Origin: Roseiflexaceae bacterium
GTDB taxonomy: Bacteria; Chloroflexota; Chloroflexia; Chloroflexales; Roseiflexaceae
DNA: 51,268 nucleotides
Assembly: GCA_947450095.1 (NCBI GenBank)
Contig: CANFUF010000010.1
Span: 1-51,268, forward strand
Direction of reading: 5' to 3'
The notes beneath the pieces were generated by a model. That model saw nothing but the letters and a program-made list of their open reading frames with translations, was not told the origin of the DNA and searched no databases. Made by a program: the position numbers and the translations under genes. The first letter of the stretch is position 1, and each line of letters opens with the position of its first letter. Shown here one piece after another: positions 9,010-17,140 of the stretch.

Positions 9010-9462
9010 ATGCCGCAATCACTCGCACAAATCTTAGTACATGTGGTCTTCGCGACAAAGTACCGTGAAGCAATTCTTGCAGACGATATCCGGGATGAGC
9101 TCCATGCGTACATTGGCGGAATTGTTGAAAACCAAAAAGGAACGCTGCTCAAGGCTGGCTCGGTCGCCGATCACATCCATCTCCTGATTGTCCACCCGCG
9201 CACATGTACACCGGCAGAGTTGGTACAGGAGATCAAATCGGGATCTTCCAAATGGCTCAAGACCAAAGGCGCGCGCTATGCCAATTTCCATTGGCAAGGT
9301 GGATATGGAATTTTTTCGGTCAACCCCAGAGATCGGGGTGTAGTGGAGCGCTACATCGCCAACCAGGCTGAACATCACCGCAAGAAAACGTTTCAAAATG
9401 AATATCGCCGTATGTTGAAGAAATACGCCATCCAATACGATGAACGCTATGTGTGGGATTGA
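9010..9462 (+). CDS. tnpA: IS200-family (Y1 HUH) transposase
   Basis: Small single-strand transposase of 150 aa, normal length for IS200 TnpA. The HUH metal motif is DHIHLLIV at about residues 57-64. The catalytic Tyr lies in the C-terminal helix VERYIANQAEHHRK, and the ending DERYVWD is typical of this subgroup. The start is at 9010, where AAAGGA precedes the ATG; an upstream ATG at 8818 in the same frame would only add translated repeat sequence. No TnpB follows. REP-like repeat clusters lie on both sides, an arrangement known for REP-associated tyrosine transposases, although the subgroup assignment here is uncertain. Confidence 0.9.
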   Translation: MPQSLAQILVHVVFATKYREAILADDIRDELHAYIGGIVENQKGTLLKAGSVADHIHLLIVHPRTCTPAELVQEIKSGSSKWLKTKGARYANFHWQGGYGIFSVNPRDRGVVERYIANQAEHHRKKTFQNEYRRMLKKYAIQYDERYVWD

Positions 9463-9517
9463 ACCATGCGTCGCCCGTCACCACGATCATCACTCATGTC
9501 CATAGCACCATTCGCCT

Positions 9518-10174
9518 CTACTCGCCGGCTTTGGACTGTTTTTTAGAGGCAGGCGGGATTTGTGGAAAGGGTTTATGCGGATCAAACGCCCATCTGTCGA
9601 GCGTTCCCTCGTAGCCACACACCCCCGTACGTGGCGAGTTTACAAAAGGCAACATTGCGTCTGCGTCTTCTGAATTTTGGGCACAAGCAGCGCATGCAAA
9701 TGCGTCGTCCCAGGCATTGATGAACGTGGCCGGCGCACCGCAGGTATTGCACGCTTCCACATGCGGCATGTTTCTTGCCAACAGGCAGATTTTTTCTTTT
9801 TGGGGTGGCCGAGATATTTCGTCAAGCACGGTAAGGACAATTTCTGTCATAGAACCCATGTCATATTCGTAGGAAATTTTTTGCTTCGGCGCAAGCAAGG
9901 CAATTTTTGTTGATTGGTTCCTATCAAATTGACTCAAATGACCACAACACTCACACCAAATTTGGCGTAAAAATTTATCGACCGTAGCCATAGGCGTATC
10001 AATGGCAATCGAAAACAACAACCAATAGTTTTTGACGTATGCCCCTTCGGCCAGGATTAGGCGGCATGGTTCGGCTCCATTGTCGTGTGCTTTAATGAGA
10101 TGATTTTTCATGGCTATTTTTGCGGCAGTCTCGCCACACATGAAGCAATTCCCTAATACGCTAGTTTTTGGCAT
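9518..10174 (-). CDS. Plasmid pRiA4b ORF-3-like protein with N-terminal zinc finger
   Basis: Function unknown; 218 aa. The middle region carries the signatures of the pRiA4b ORF-3/IS1096 passenger family: ATVDKFLRQIWCECCGHLSQF and YEYDMGSMTEIVL. Ahead of it is a C2H2-like finger (CFMCGETA, then HLIKAH, about residues 10-28). Behind it are two more Cys pairs (CNTCGAP and CAACAQ) that look like a zinc ribbon. The second ATG (10172-10174) is taken as the start because GAGGA then lies 6 nt upstream; with the first ATG (10180) it would abut the codon. The gene sits inside the REP-bracketed island beside the IS200-type transposase, which suggests horizontally acquired cargo. Confidence 0.7.
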   Translation of the reverse strand: MPKTSVLGNCFMCGETAAKIAMKNHLIKAHDNGAEPCRLILAEGAYVKNYWLLFSIAIDTPMATVDKFLRQIWCECCGHLSQFDRNQSTKIALLAPKQKISYEYDMGSMTEIVLTVLDEISRPPQKEKICLLARNMPHVEACNTCGAPATFINAWDDAFACAACAQNSEDADAMLPFVNSPRTGVCGYEGTLDRWAFDPHKPFPQIPPASKKQSKAGE

Positions 10175-10269
10175 ATTCATTCCTCACGCTACGAGAAGCA
10201 TACATACACAGGTATCGATGCGAAACAACAATAGCATTATACTTTCATAATGCTCACACACTCTCATCT

Positions 10270-10490
10270 TGCCCCTAATCATACCAGCCCCAAAAGGGTA
10301 ATCGATAAATCCGGGGCTAGCTCATCGCGCCCCTTCAGGGCTGAATTATCGAATACCCGGGGCGCTGCCCCGGGCGAGCTCATATCGCCCCTTCAGGGCT
10401 GAACCTAGAGCCCCAGCCCTGAAGGGGCGACATAGGATACCCCAGGGTATCGCCCTGGGCTTTCCCCGCCTAGGGCGGGGCGACATTCCA
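10270..10490. repeat. Cluster of GC-rich REP-like hairpin repeats (right side)
   Basis: The gene-free stretch 10175-10555 holds a second cluster of the same two motifs as at 8490-8930. One is GCCCCTTCAGGGCTGAA, with its reverse complement AGCCCTGAAGGGGCG; the other is CCCGGGGCGCTGCCCCGGG or CCCAGGGTATCGCCCTGGG. The repeat ends about 65 nt before the EamA start. No gene was found in it. Confidence 0.85.
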
Positions 10491-10555
10491 TGCCATGCAT
10501 GATAAATCGTAGTAAAATACCCCACAGACCATTCGTCAAGAGCATTGGGGAATCC

Positions 10556-11494
10556 ATGTCAAGCACCACCCGTACGGGCTACCTGTTGTGTGTCGTGGCC
10601 GCCATCGTCTGGGCCGGCACCGCGCCCGGCATCAAATATTTGCTCGACATCTATCACGTGCCCGGCGTCACCTTGGCGTTGTGGCGCGATGTCTTTGTGA
10701 CCCTCGTGGCCGGCGCCGTGGTCTTCATCCGCTACCCCCAGGCCTTTCGGCTCAAACGCAGCGAACTCATCCCGCTCATCATCCTCGGCGTCGTCTCGAT
10801 CGGCATTTATCACGCCTTGTGGATCTGGTCGGTCAGCCTCAATGGCGCCGCCATCGCCGTGGTACTCATCTACCTCTTCCCTACTTTTGTGACCATCGGC
10901 GCCCGCTTCATGTTTGGCGAACAACTACGCTGGCCACAAATGGTCGGGCTACTACTATCACTCCTCGGCATGGTGCTGCTGGTCAAACTCTATGACCCGG
11001 CCCAAATCAAACTCAATTGGCTAGGGATCACTGTAGGGCTGACCACCGCCGTGCTCCAAGCGTTTTATGTGCTCTATACCCAGCGCGCCGTCCAGACCGT
11101 CAATCCCTGGGCCTCACTGACGATTACCATGGCTAGTGGCTCGGTGGCGCTACTGGTGATTTTGCTGTGTGCCCCCCTCACCGGCATCGCCAATCCCCCC
11201 GGACTCTTCCAGGTAGGCAATTACATGGCCTGGTTGATTTTGTTGGCGCTGGCCATCGGCCCCACCCTCGGTGGCTACGCCTTGTTTAATTTGTCGTTGC
11301 AATACATCCCCGCCAGCATTGGTGGCTTGATTTTGGTGCTCGAAGCCCCTACCGCCAGCGCTATTGCGATTATTTTCCTCGGCGAACGCTTGGCGGAGCT
11401 CCAATTTGTAGGCGCAGCCCTCGTACTGGTGTCGATTGTGTTGCCGACCCTGCTCAAACAGCGCGTACCCCAACTCAATCACGCCCACGAATAA
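10556..11494 (+). CDS. EamA/DMT-family transporter
   Basis: Inner-membrane protein of 312 aa with ten predicted helices formed by two EamA repeats (about residues 7-140 and 155-300). The second repeat ends with the family-typical GGLILVLEAPTASAIAIIFLGE. Family members export amino acids or metabolites; RhtA, a threonine/homoserine exporter, is one. Because a homoserine dehydrogenase lies in the same operon, export of a related amino acid is possible but unproven. The ATG at 10556 follows GGGGAA; the upstream ATG at 10490 would add a hydrophilic tail derived from repeat sequence. It is the first gene of a four-gene run ending at the terminator at 14150. Confidence 0.85.
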   Translation: MSSTTRTGYLLCVVAAIVWAGTAPGIKYLLDIYHVPGVTLALWRDVFVTLVAGAVVFIRYPQAFRLKRSELIPLIILGVVSIGIYHALWIWSVSLNGAAIAVVLIYLFPTFVTIGARFMFGEQLRWPQMVGLLLSLLGMVLLVKLYDPAQIKLNWLGITVGLTTAVLQAFYVLYTQRAVQTVNPWASLTITMASGSVALLVILLCAPLTGIANPPGLFQVGNYMAWLILLALAIGPTLGGYALFNLSLQYIPASIGGLILVLEAPTASAIAIIFLGERLAELQFVGAALVLVSIVLPTLLKQRVPQLNHAHE

Positions 11495-11549
11495 CCCGCC
11501 CCGTGCGACAATGGCCACAGACCGTAATTACCCACAAGCGAGAAACAAC

Positions 11550-12257
11550 ATGCGTATTAGTGACATGAATTGGATGCAGGTCGAAGCCTACCTCGCCCAC
11601 GACGATCGCGCCGTGTTGCCCCTCGGCAGCACCGAGCAACACGCCTACCTCAGCTTGAGCGTCGATAGTATTTTGGCCGAAAAATGCGCCAACGACGCTG
11701 CCGACCCACTGGGCATTCCCGTTTTTCCGGTGGTGAGTTACGGCATGGCGCCCTACTTCCAAGCCTACCCGGGCACCATCACGTTGCGCATCGATACCTA
11801 TATCAGCCTTGTGCGCGACATTTTGAATAGCATGTACAATAGCGGCTTCCGGCGCATTACCATCGTCAATGGCCATGGTGGCAACAGCCCTGTCGATGGG
11901 TTGGTCACCGAATGGATGGCCGACCACCCTGGCAGCCAAGTCAAGTTCCACAATTGGTGGCGCGCCCCCCAAACTTGGGCCAAAGTCAAAGCCATCGACC
12001 CTGTCAGTAGCCATGCCTCGTGGATGGAAAACTTCCCGTGGACCCGTTTGCCCGGCATCGACCTCCCCACCACCCAAAAAATCGTCCCCGATCGCACTGG
12101 CATGATTAATTTGGTGGGTGAAAAAATGCGCGCCTTTTATGGCGACGGCAATTACGAAGGCTACTACCAACGCAGCGACGCCGAAATGCTGGCGCTGTGG
12201 GACGTCGCTGTCGCCGAAACCCGCGCACTCATGAGCACCGGCTGGGATACACCCTGA
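11550..12257 (+). CDS. Creatininase-family metal-dependent amidohydrolase
   Basis: Cytoplasmic hydrolase of 235 aa, close to the family norm. The creatininase metal ligands are recognisable: Glu and His in GSTEQHAYLSLSVD with the following Asp, then VNGHGGNSP, and a late HASWMEN segment. Family members open cyclic amides (creatinine) or act on formamide-type intermediates (FAPy deformylase, MftE). The exact substrate cannot be read from sequence. The start at 11550 matches the family N-terminus (MRISDMNW); the ribosome site is weak. It begins 55 nt after the EamA gene and is followed by an SDR and a homoserine dehydrogenase on the same strand, suggesting a small catabolic or interconversion pathway. 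Confidence 0.85.
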   Translation: MRISDMNWMQVEAYLAHDDRAVLPLGSTEQHAYLSLSVDSILAEKCANDAADPLGIPVFPVVSYGMAPYFQAYPGTITLRIDTYISLVRDILNSMYNSGFRRITIVNGHGGNSPVDGLVTEWMADHPGSQVKFHNWWRAPQTWAKVKAIDPVSSHASWMENFPWTRLPGIDLPTTQKIVPDRTGMINLVGEKMRAFYGDGNYEGYYQRSDAEMLALWDVAVAETRALMSTGWDTP

Positions 12258-12292
12258 GCCAGTACTGTTTTCAACACAGAAAGACCACCCCC

Positions 12293-13066
12293 ATGCATAT
12301 TGAATTTGCCCACAAAACCGTCATCGTCACCGGCGCCGCCCACGGCTTTGGGCGGGCCATCGCCGTGGCCTTTGCCAAGCGCGGTGCCCATGTCTGGGCC
12401 TGCGATTTGATTGCCAGTGAGCTCGCCGAAACCCAACAGCGCTGTGCTGACGCCGGCGGCCAATGCAGCGTACGCACCGTTGATGTCACCGACGTGGCCC
12501 AAGTCAAAGCCTTTGTGGCCGAAGCCAGTGCCAGTGCCTTCAGCGGCACCGTCGACATTTTGGTCAACAACGCCGGTGGCGTGCTCGGTCAAGTGGGCCA
12601 GCCCATCGAAAACGTCAGCATCACGCAGTGGAACGACATTATCGCCGTCAATATGAGTGCGGCCTTTTATTTCGCCCAAGCAGTGGCGCCGGGCATGAAG
12701 GCCGCCCGCGCCGGCCGGATTATCAACATTTCGAGTGGCGCCGGCCTCGGCCCCAGCCTAACCGGCATCCAAGCCTATGCCACCGCCAAAGCGGGCCAAA
12801 TCAATTTGACGCGCCAGCTTTGCCACGAACTGGGGCCATTTAACATTACCGTCAACAACATTGCCCCTGGGTTTGTGTTGTCCAACACCAATACCCAACG
12901 CCAATGGGAAGCCTACGGACCCGAGGTGCAACAATCACTGGTGGCCAGTATCGCCTTGCAACGCCTCGGCCAACCCGACGACATCGCCAACGGGGTGCTC
13001 TTTTTGGCGTCGGATTATGCCAGCTGGATTAGTGGCCAAGTACTCTCGATCGACGGCGGCAAATAG
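12293..13066 (+). CDS. Short-chain dehydrogenase/reductase (SDR)
   Basis: Classical SDR of 257 aa. The cofactor motif TGAAHGFG is at residues 13-20, DVTD near 64, and NNAGG at 93-97. The catalytic set is Ser148 with Tyr162 and Lys166 (YATAK). The C-terminus ISGQVLSIDGG is that of FabG-like/2,3-butanediol-type SDRs. An acidic residue at the end of beta-2 (WACDL) favours NAD(H) over NADP(H). It oxidises or reduces an alcohol/ketone of unknown identity. The start at 12293 is chosen from homology with SDR N-termini; no strong ribosome site is seen. The gene follows the creatininase gene by 35 nt. Confidence 0.9.
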   Translation: MHIEFAHKTVIVTGAAHGFGRAIAVAFAKRGAHVWACDLIASELAETQQRCADAGGQCSVRTVDVTDVAQVKAFVAEASASAFSGTVDILVNNAGGVLGQVGQPIENVSITQWNDIIAVNMSAAFYFAQAVAPGMKAARAGRIINISSGAGLGPSLTGIQAYATAKAGQINLTRQLCHELGPFNITVNNIAPGFVLSNTNTQRQWEAYGPEVQQSLVASIALQRLGQPDDIANGVLFLASDYASWISGQVLSIDGGK

Positions 13067-13095
13067 CCGACCTGCACCCACAAAGGATGATTTTC

Positions 13096-14136
13096 ATGCC
13101 CAAAACAATTCGGATTGCCTTGGCTGGCCTCGGCAACGTCAACCTCAACTTGCTACGGATTTTGCGCTCACAAGCCACATTGCTGGCTGACACCTACGGC
13201 CTGCACTTTAGCGTGGTCGCCGTCTGCGATTCGAGTGGCGGTGCCGCCGCTGCCGAGGGCCTCGACATCGACACCCTCATCGCCCACAAAGAAGCCAAGC
13301 GCGGCGTGGCCAGCTTGCCCCAAGGCAGCCCCAGCCTCGTCGCCCAAACCATCGTCGAAACTATTGCCGCCGATGTCTTTGTCGAGGCGACCCCCGTCAA
13401 CTTGCAAACCGGCGAACCAGGGCTGAGCGCCGTACGCACCGCCTTGCAAAAAGGGATGCACGTCGTGCTGGCCAACAAAGGTCCGTTGGCGTTGGCCTAC
13501 CCCGCCCTAGCCCTACTCAGCGACATGGGTGGAGATGTGACCCTGCCCAAAATGCGCTTTTCGGCCTGTGTCGGCGGCGCCTTACCCACCATCAACCTTG
13601 GCCGCCGCGATTTGGCCGGCACCGTGATTGAATCGGTCGAAGGGGTGCTCAACGGCACCACCCAGTATATTTTGCGCTCGATGGAGCAGGGTGGTAGCTA
13701 CGCCGAAGCCCTCAAAGAAGCCCAAGAGCGCGGTTTGGCCGAAACCGACCCCACCCTCGATGTCGAAGGCTGGGATGCCGCCAACAAACTGACCATCGTC
13801 GCCAATGCGGTGCTCAATCAACCCACCAATGTGCGCGACTTTGCCGTCACCGGCATTACCCACCTCACCGCCGCCGACCTACAAGCCGCCGTCGCCAACG
13901 GCGAACGCATCGTGTTGTTGTGCCGCGGCGTGCGCAACGCCCAAGGTAGCTATGATTTGAGCGTGGCCCCCACTGCCCTGCCCAGCGACCATCCCTTGGC
14001 GCGCATGAGCGGCTGGGAAATGGGCGTGGTCTACCACACCGATATTTCGGGGCGTGCCAGTGCCACTTCGGCCGAACGGGGACCCATGCCCACCGCCGCC
14101 GCCATGTTGCGCGATTTGATTGACGTTGGTCGCTAA
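13096..14136 (+). CDS. hom: Homoserine dehydrogenase
   Basis: Reduces aspartate semialdehyde to homoserine, or acts on a related beta-hydroxy amino acid. The 346-aa protein has an N-terminal Rossmann motif ALAGLGNVN. The active-site segment is LANKGPLAL. The substrate-domain block ESVEGVLNGTTQYIL is followed by GLAETDPTLDVEGWDAANK with its conserved acidic residues. No ACT regulatory domain is present, unlike longer threonine-inhibited enzymes, so feedback control through this protein is not expected. The ATG at 13096 is used because AAAGGA lies 8 nt upstream; the ATG at 13087 overlaps that site. It is the last gene of the operon. Its neighbours are not threonine-pathway enzymes, so a specialised role is possible. 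Confidence 0.88.
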   Translation: MPKTIRIALAGLGNVNLNLLRILRSQATLLADTYGLHFSVVAVCDSSGGAAAAEGLDIDTLIAHKEAKRGVASLPQGSPSLVAQTIVETIAADVFVEATPVNLQTGEPGLSAVRTALQKGMHVVLANKGPLALAYPALALLSDMGGDVTLPKMRFSACVGGALPTINLGRRDLAGTVIESVEGVLNGTTQYILRSMEQGGSYAEALKEAQERGLAETDPTLDVEGWDAANKLTIVANAVLNQPTNVRDFAVTGITHLTAADLQAAVANGERIVLLCRGVRNAQGSYDLSVAPTALPSDHPLARMSGWEMGVVYHTDISGRASATSAERGPMPTAAAMLRDLIDVGR

Positions 14137-14149
14137 AAACTGCGATTGG

Positions 14150-14189
14150 GGGGATGTGCCGTCATCACAGACGGTGCATCCCCTTTTTT
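14150..14189 (+). terminator. Intrinsic terminator after homoserine dehydrogenase
   Basis: A 14-bp stem with two G-U pairs (14150-14163 with 14170-14183) and a 6-nt loop is followed by six T (14184-14189). The T-run overlaps the stop codon of the convergent FkbM gene (14188-14190). Confidence 0.85.
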
Positions 14190-15051
14190 ATGCCTCAGCC
14201 AAAAACGCCTGCACCTCGGCCACAAACAGTGCCTCTTTGGCGACCGGCACAAAAAAGAAATTGTTGAGATAGCGCCCAAAATCATGGGCGGCGATGGCGT
14301 GGGGGTCTTGGTCACGCGCCACCACAAAGTCACACACTGGCAACAGCGTCGCCGTCTGTGGGTTGGCGTAATAACCCCGATAGCCCAGCGCCTCGAGCCG
14401 CCCAAAAATCGTTGCGATGGGGAATTGATGGTGGCGCGCTTCGATTTCAATTAGCACCAGTGGTTGACGGGTGGTCAAGAACTGCGCTGCGCCATTAATG
14501 ACGGCCAATTCATGCCCTTCCACATCAATTTTAATCAAGCCCACCGGTCCAAACAGGTTGCGTTGTGCCAAGGCATCGAGGGTATCGCGATGCACGGTGA
14601 TTTCCCGCGTAGCCGTTTGGGCGGGCTCGCTGTGCTGGTTGAGGCTGGCGCGACTATCAAAGCGGCGCCCATTGATGAACGGCACCCGCAATGTCGCGAC
14701 ACCCTGTTGGTCGGACAACGCAATAGCAAAGACGTGGGCCTGGGGGAAGTCCCAGCGCAGGCGCCGATAGAGGGCGGGCAACGGCTCAAACAAATAGAGA
14801 TTTTGCAGACCCACGATATCTTCCAGCACGCTGGCATATACGCCCACATGGGCGCCAATGTCGATCATGCCGCGGGGGGTAATCGTGATGGCACGGAGGA
14901 TTTTGGCTTCCAAATCAAACGGCGCGGGGGCGGCAATCGACGTCGCCAGCAATTGAGCCCGCAGGGCGGCTTTTTTGTGGGCCGGCCAAACCAGCCCCAG
15001 CCCCCGCTGCCACGAGGAATGAATGCGCGCCCACATAGCAGTTTTTTTCAT
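14188..15051 (-). CDS. FkbM-family SAM-dependent methyltransferase
   Basis: Predicted O-methyltransferase of 287 aa, probably acting on a sugar or polysaccharide hydroxyl. The SAM-binding motif is GMIDIGAHVGVYAS and the acidic motif is LYLFEPLPAL. The diagnostic FkbM segment is VGLIKIDVEGHELAVINGA, followed by LVLIEIEARH. The start is placed at 15051 because AGAGG lies 7 nt upstream. An upstream in-frame ATG (15141) would add 30 residues containing a hydrophobic stretch and has no ribosome site. The gene converges on the homoserine dehydrogenase operon, and its stop lies inside that operon's terminator. No glycosyltransferase is adjacent. Confidence 0.85.
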   Translation of the reverse strand: MKKTAMWARIHSSWQRGLGLVWPAHKKAALRAQLLATSIAAPAPFDLEAKILRAITITPRGMIDIGAHVGVYASVLEDIVGLQNLYLFEPLPALYRRLRWDFPQAHVFAIALSDQQGVATLRVPFINGRRFDSRASLNQHSEPAQTATREITVHRDTLDALAQRNLFGPVGLIKIDVEGHELAVINGAAQFLTTRQPLVLIEIEARHHQFPIATIFGRLEALGYRGYYANPQTATLLPVCDFVVARDQDPHAIAAHDFGRYLNNFFFVPVAKEALFVAEVQAFLAEA

Positions 15052-15294
15052 CAACGACCTCTTGTACAATAGGCATAATAATGGCACACATGAATAGTTG
15101 ACTATGATTATCGCACCCATTCTCACCCAACGCCGTTGCATCCACCCATTTGTCTACTTCACTGTAGCTGCTATATCATGGAAAAAAATAGGGCTGCGAC
15201 GTGAAGGAGATTGCCGTCAGTGCATTCAATGCAGTGCCCACGCATGGATGGGAGCGTATCGCTCTGCGCTGTTACATGACGGATGGAGTCAAGC

Positions 15295-15582
15295 ATGATT
15301 ATCCAATTCGACGGTGAGATTTTCGAATGGCGCGGGCCAGCGCCCTTTTTGTTTGTGGCAATTCCTGACGAACCGAGTCGCGACATCAAAGCCCTGTCGC
15401 AACTGGTCACCTACGGCTGGGGCGTGATTCCGGTGACGGTTCAGTTGGGCCAAACCACGTGGCGCACTTCGCTTTTCCCAAAAAATAGTCGCTACCTGGT
15501 GCCCGTCAAGGTGGTCGTCCAAAAAGCAGAGCAGGTCGGCGCAGGCGATCTGGTATCACTGACGGTTACCGTCGGGAATTAA
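15295..15582 (+). CDS. DUF1905 domain protein
   Basis: Small protein of 95 aa matching DUF1905, a compact beta-barrel domain often joined to YdeI/OmpD-associated domains. It shows the order FEWRGPAPFLFVAIP, YGWGVIPVTVQLG and the pattern SLFPKNSRYLVPVK; function is unknown. GGAG lies 8 nt before the ATG at 15295. It lies 12 nt upstream of a longer DUF1905 protein, so the two look like a duplicated, cotranscribed pair. A short palindrome, TGCATTCAATGCA, lies at 15221-15233 in the region shared with the divergent FkbM gene. Confidence 0.8.
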   Translation: MIIQFDGEIFEWRGPAPFLFVAIPDEPSRDIKALSQLVTYGWGVIPVTVQLGQTTWRTSLFPKNSRYLVPVKVVVQKAEQVGAGDLVSLTVTVGN

Positions 15583-15594
15583 GGGAGGATATCG

Positions 15595-16056
15595 ATGAGC
15601 AACGTACTGACATTTACCGCCCTGATCCAAAAGGAAGGGGCTTTTACCTTTGTCGCCATCCCCGTCGCCCCCGCCAGCCAGTGGGGGGCGCGCCCGCGCT
15701 ACCACGTCTGTGGCACTATTGAGGGCATCGCAGTGCGCGGATGTTTGGGCGTCAACGGGCAGGATTATTTTTTGCGGCTGGGGGCGGCCTGGTTGCGCGG
15801 CACCAGCATCGTGCCAGGTGTGCAGGTCAGTGTCAGCCTTGACCTCGAGGGTCCCCAAGAAGATAATTTAGCCAACGATATTGTGGCGGCGCTAGGAGCC
15901 AACCCTGCTGCCCAGGCCTTTTTTGACGGCTTACCCACCTTTTACCGCAAAAAATACCTGCGCTGGATAGACAGCACCACACGCAGCCCCGATATCCGCG
16001 CCCAGCGCATCGCCGAAATGATTACCCTACTCGCCAACGGGCAACGTGAGCGCTAA
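15595..16056 (+). CDS. DUF1905 plus YdeI/OmpD-associated (bacteriocin-protection) protein
   Basis: Protein of 153 aa with two parts. Residues 1-90 form a DUF1905 domain (AFTFVAIP, YHVCGTIEG, YFLRLGAAWLRG). Residues 95-150 form a YdeI-type helical domain (FFDGLPTFYRKKYLRWIDS, then RAQRIAEMITLLANG). YdeI-type domains are annotated as bacteriocin-protection proteins, but the mechanism is not settled. AGGAGG sits 5-6 nt before the ATG. It is paralogous to the preceding gene over the DUF1905 part. A gene-poor stretch of 293 nt follows (16057-16349), more AT-rich than the surroundings, in which I see no gene. Confidence 0.85.
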   Translation: MSNVLTFTALIQKEGAFTFVAIPVAPASQWGARPRYHVCGTIEGIAVRGCLGVNGQDYFLRLGAAWLRGTSIVPGVQVSVSLDLEGPQEDNLANDIVAALGANPAAQAFFDGLPTFYRKKYLRWIDSTTRSPDIRAQRIAEMITLLANGQRER

Positions 16057-16349
16057 TCTGCCGCGGCTGCCAACATTTCGGATTCGCTTTGTGATGGTGC
16101 TCATAGTGAATACTCTTGTTTCGTAAACAACTTCATTGAGCGGATCAACTAATATATGAATACACTATGGTTGATGTGTCACCTGTGATATACTTAATTT
16201 ATTGAACATTTCAGTATAAACAACAAGTAGCTGAAAGCAATGTGCAAAGTCATTTACTTTTAAGCAAGGTAAATTTGAGCAGTGCATACGGCAGCTGCAT
16301 TCACCGCTCCGCAGATTACGTGAAACGAATCACAGAATTGAGGCACTAA

Positions 16350-16625
16350 ATGAATAGTTATATGGTCGTTGCAACATTTAAAGAGGGTGTCACTCACGCA
16401 GATATCCGTGCCCTAATCCCGGCGGAGCAGGCGCAGGCCAAAGTATTAACGGAGCAAGGACTGCTCGGTTTTATCAAAGTAGCGATGCCAAAGCGCACCG
16501 TCTTTATCGAGGCATTTGGTGAAGATGATGCGAGTGTCTTATCAGCGATTCAATCTCTGCCATTTTTTGCTATCTGGAATGTCGAATTGTTTCCAACATC
16601 TCCACCAGCTGGAGCGAATTTCTAA
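16350..16625 (+). CDS. Muconolactone-isomerase-like dimeric alpha/beta-barrel protein
   Basis: Small protein of 91 aa. The N-terminal strand MNSYMVVATFKEG, the central KVLTEQGLLGFIKV and the C-terminal pattern LSAIQSLPFFAIWNVELFPTSP match the layout of muconolactone delta-isomerase and its non-catalytic relatives in the ferredoxin-like dimeric alpha/beta-barrel superfamily. No aromatic degradation genes are nearby, so a true catabolic role is doubtful. GAGG lies 7 nt before the ATG. The gene and its upstream region are more AT-rich than the neighbours, which may mean recent acquisition. Confidence 0.6.
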   Translation: MNSYMVVATFKEGVTHADIRALIPAEQAQAKVLTEQGLLGFIKVAMPKRTVFIEAFGEDDASVLSAIQSLPFFAIWNVELFPTSPPAGANF

Positions 16626-16663
16626 TTGATTACCCTTGGATGTAGTTAATTGGGGAACCAGAT

Positions 16664-17062
16664 ATGCCAGCACCTTCCTTTTTGCAAAAAGTGATGACGG
16701 CGCCAGCCGGTGCAGTGCATCAACTTTACGGCGCCAAAGCCGCCAAAATGCGGGCGCAGACGATGTACATCCCTTCACCACTCGATATCGCCATGGCCAT
16801 CCAAGCCATCCCGGCGGGGCAGACCCGCACCCTACACGACATCCGTCAGACCATCGCTACCCTGCACGGGGTCGATACCACCTGCCCCGCCAAAACGGTG
16901 GTCTATTGGAAGTGGTTGGCGGCGGCCACGGTCGAGCTTGACGGCGCACCTTCGCCCTATGCCATCCCGTGGTGGCGCATCCTCAAAGACGGCAAACCGA
17001 GCCGCCACATGCCTGGGGGCATCGCCAATCAATTGGCGTTGATCCAAGCCGAGGCCGTCTAA
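16664..17062 (+). CDS. MGMT DNA-binding-domain-like (alkyltransferase-like) small protein, tentative
   Basis: Protein of 132 aa. The region YIPSPLDIAMAIQAIPAGQTRTLHDIRQTIA, given here only as a landmark at residues 40-70, followed by VDTTCPAKT and PWWRILKDG, resembles the winged-helix DNA-binding half of O6-alkylguanine transferases. No PCHR active-site cysteine motif is present; the only comparable Cys is in DTTCPAKT. It may therefore be a non-catalytic alkyltransferase-like protein or a member of a separate MGMT-like family. The convergent neighbour is an AlkD-like alkylation repair protein, which fits a DNA repair theme. GGGGAA precedes the ATG. Confidence 0.5.
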   Translation: MPAPSFLQKVMTAPAGAVHQLYGAKAAKMRAQTMYIPSPLDIAMAIQAIPAGQTRTLHDIRQTIATLHGVDTTCPAKTVVYWKWLAAATVELDGAPSPYAIPWWRILKDGKPSRHMPGGIANQLALIQAEAV

Positions 17063-17100
17063 TCCCAGACCAGTGCGTTGCCCCGGTCTGGTGCATACGT

Positions 17101-17140
17101 AATTTTCAATTATCCATTTTCAATTTTCAATTTTCAATTC
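17101..17140. repeat. Heptanucleotide tandem repeat (AATTTTC)n
   Basis: Five and a half head-to-tail heptamers: AATTTTC, AATTATC, CATTTTC, AATTTTC, AATTTTC and AATTC. They lie between the 3' ends of two convergent genes and reach the AlkD stop codon. The unit is of the CATTTTC type also found at 24638-24679. Confidence 0.9.

Noticed and set aside
11475-12170. 231-aa frame antisense to the creatininase gene
   Set aside because: It is fully overlapped by a well-supported family member and operon gene, and shows shadow-type composition.
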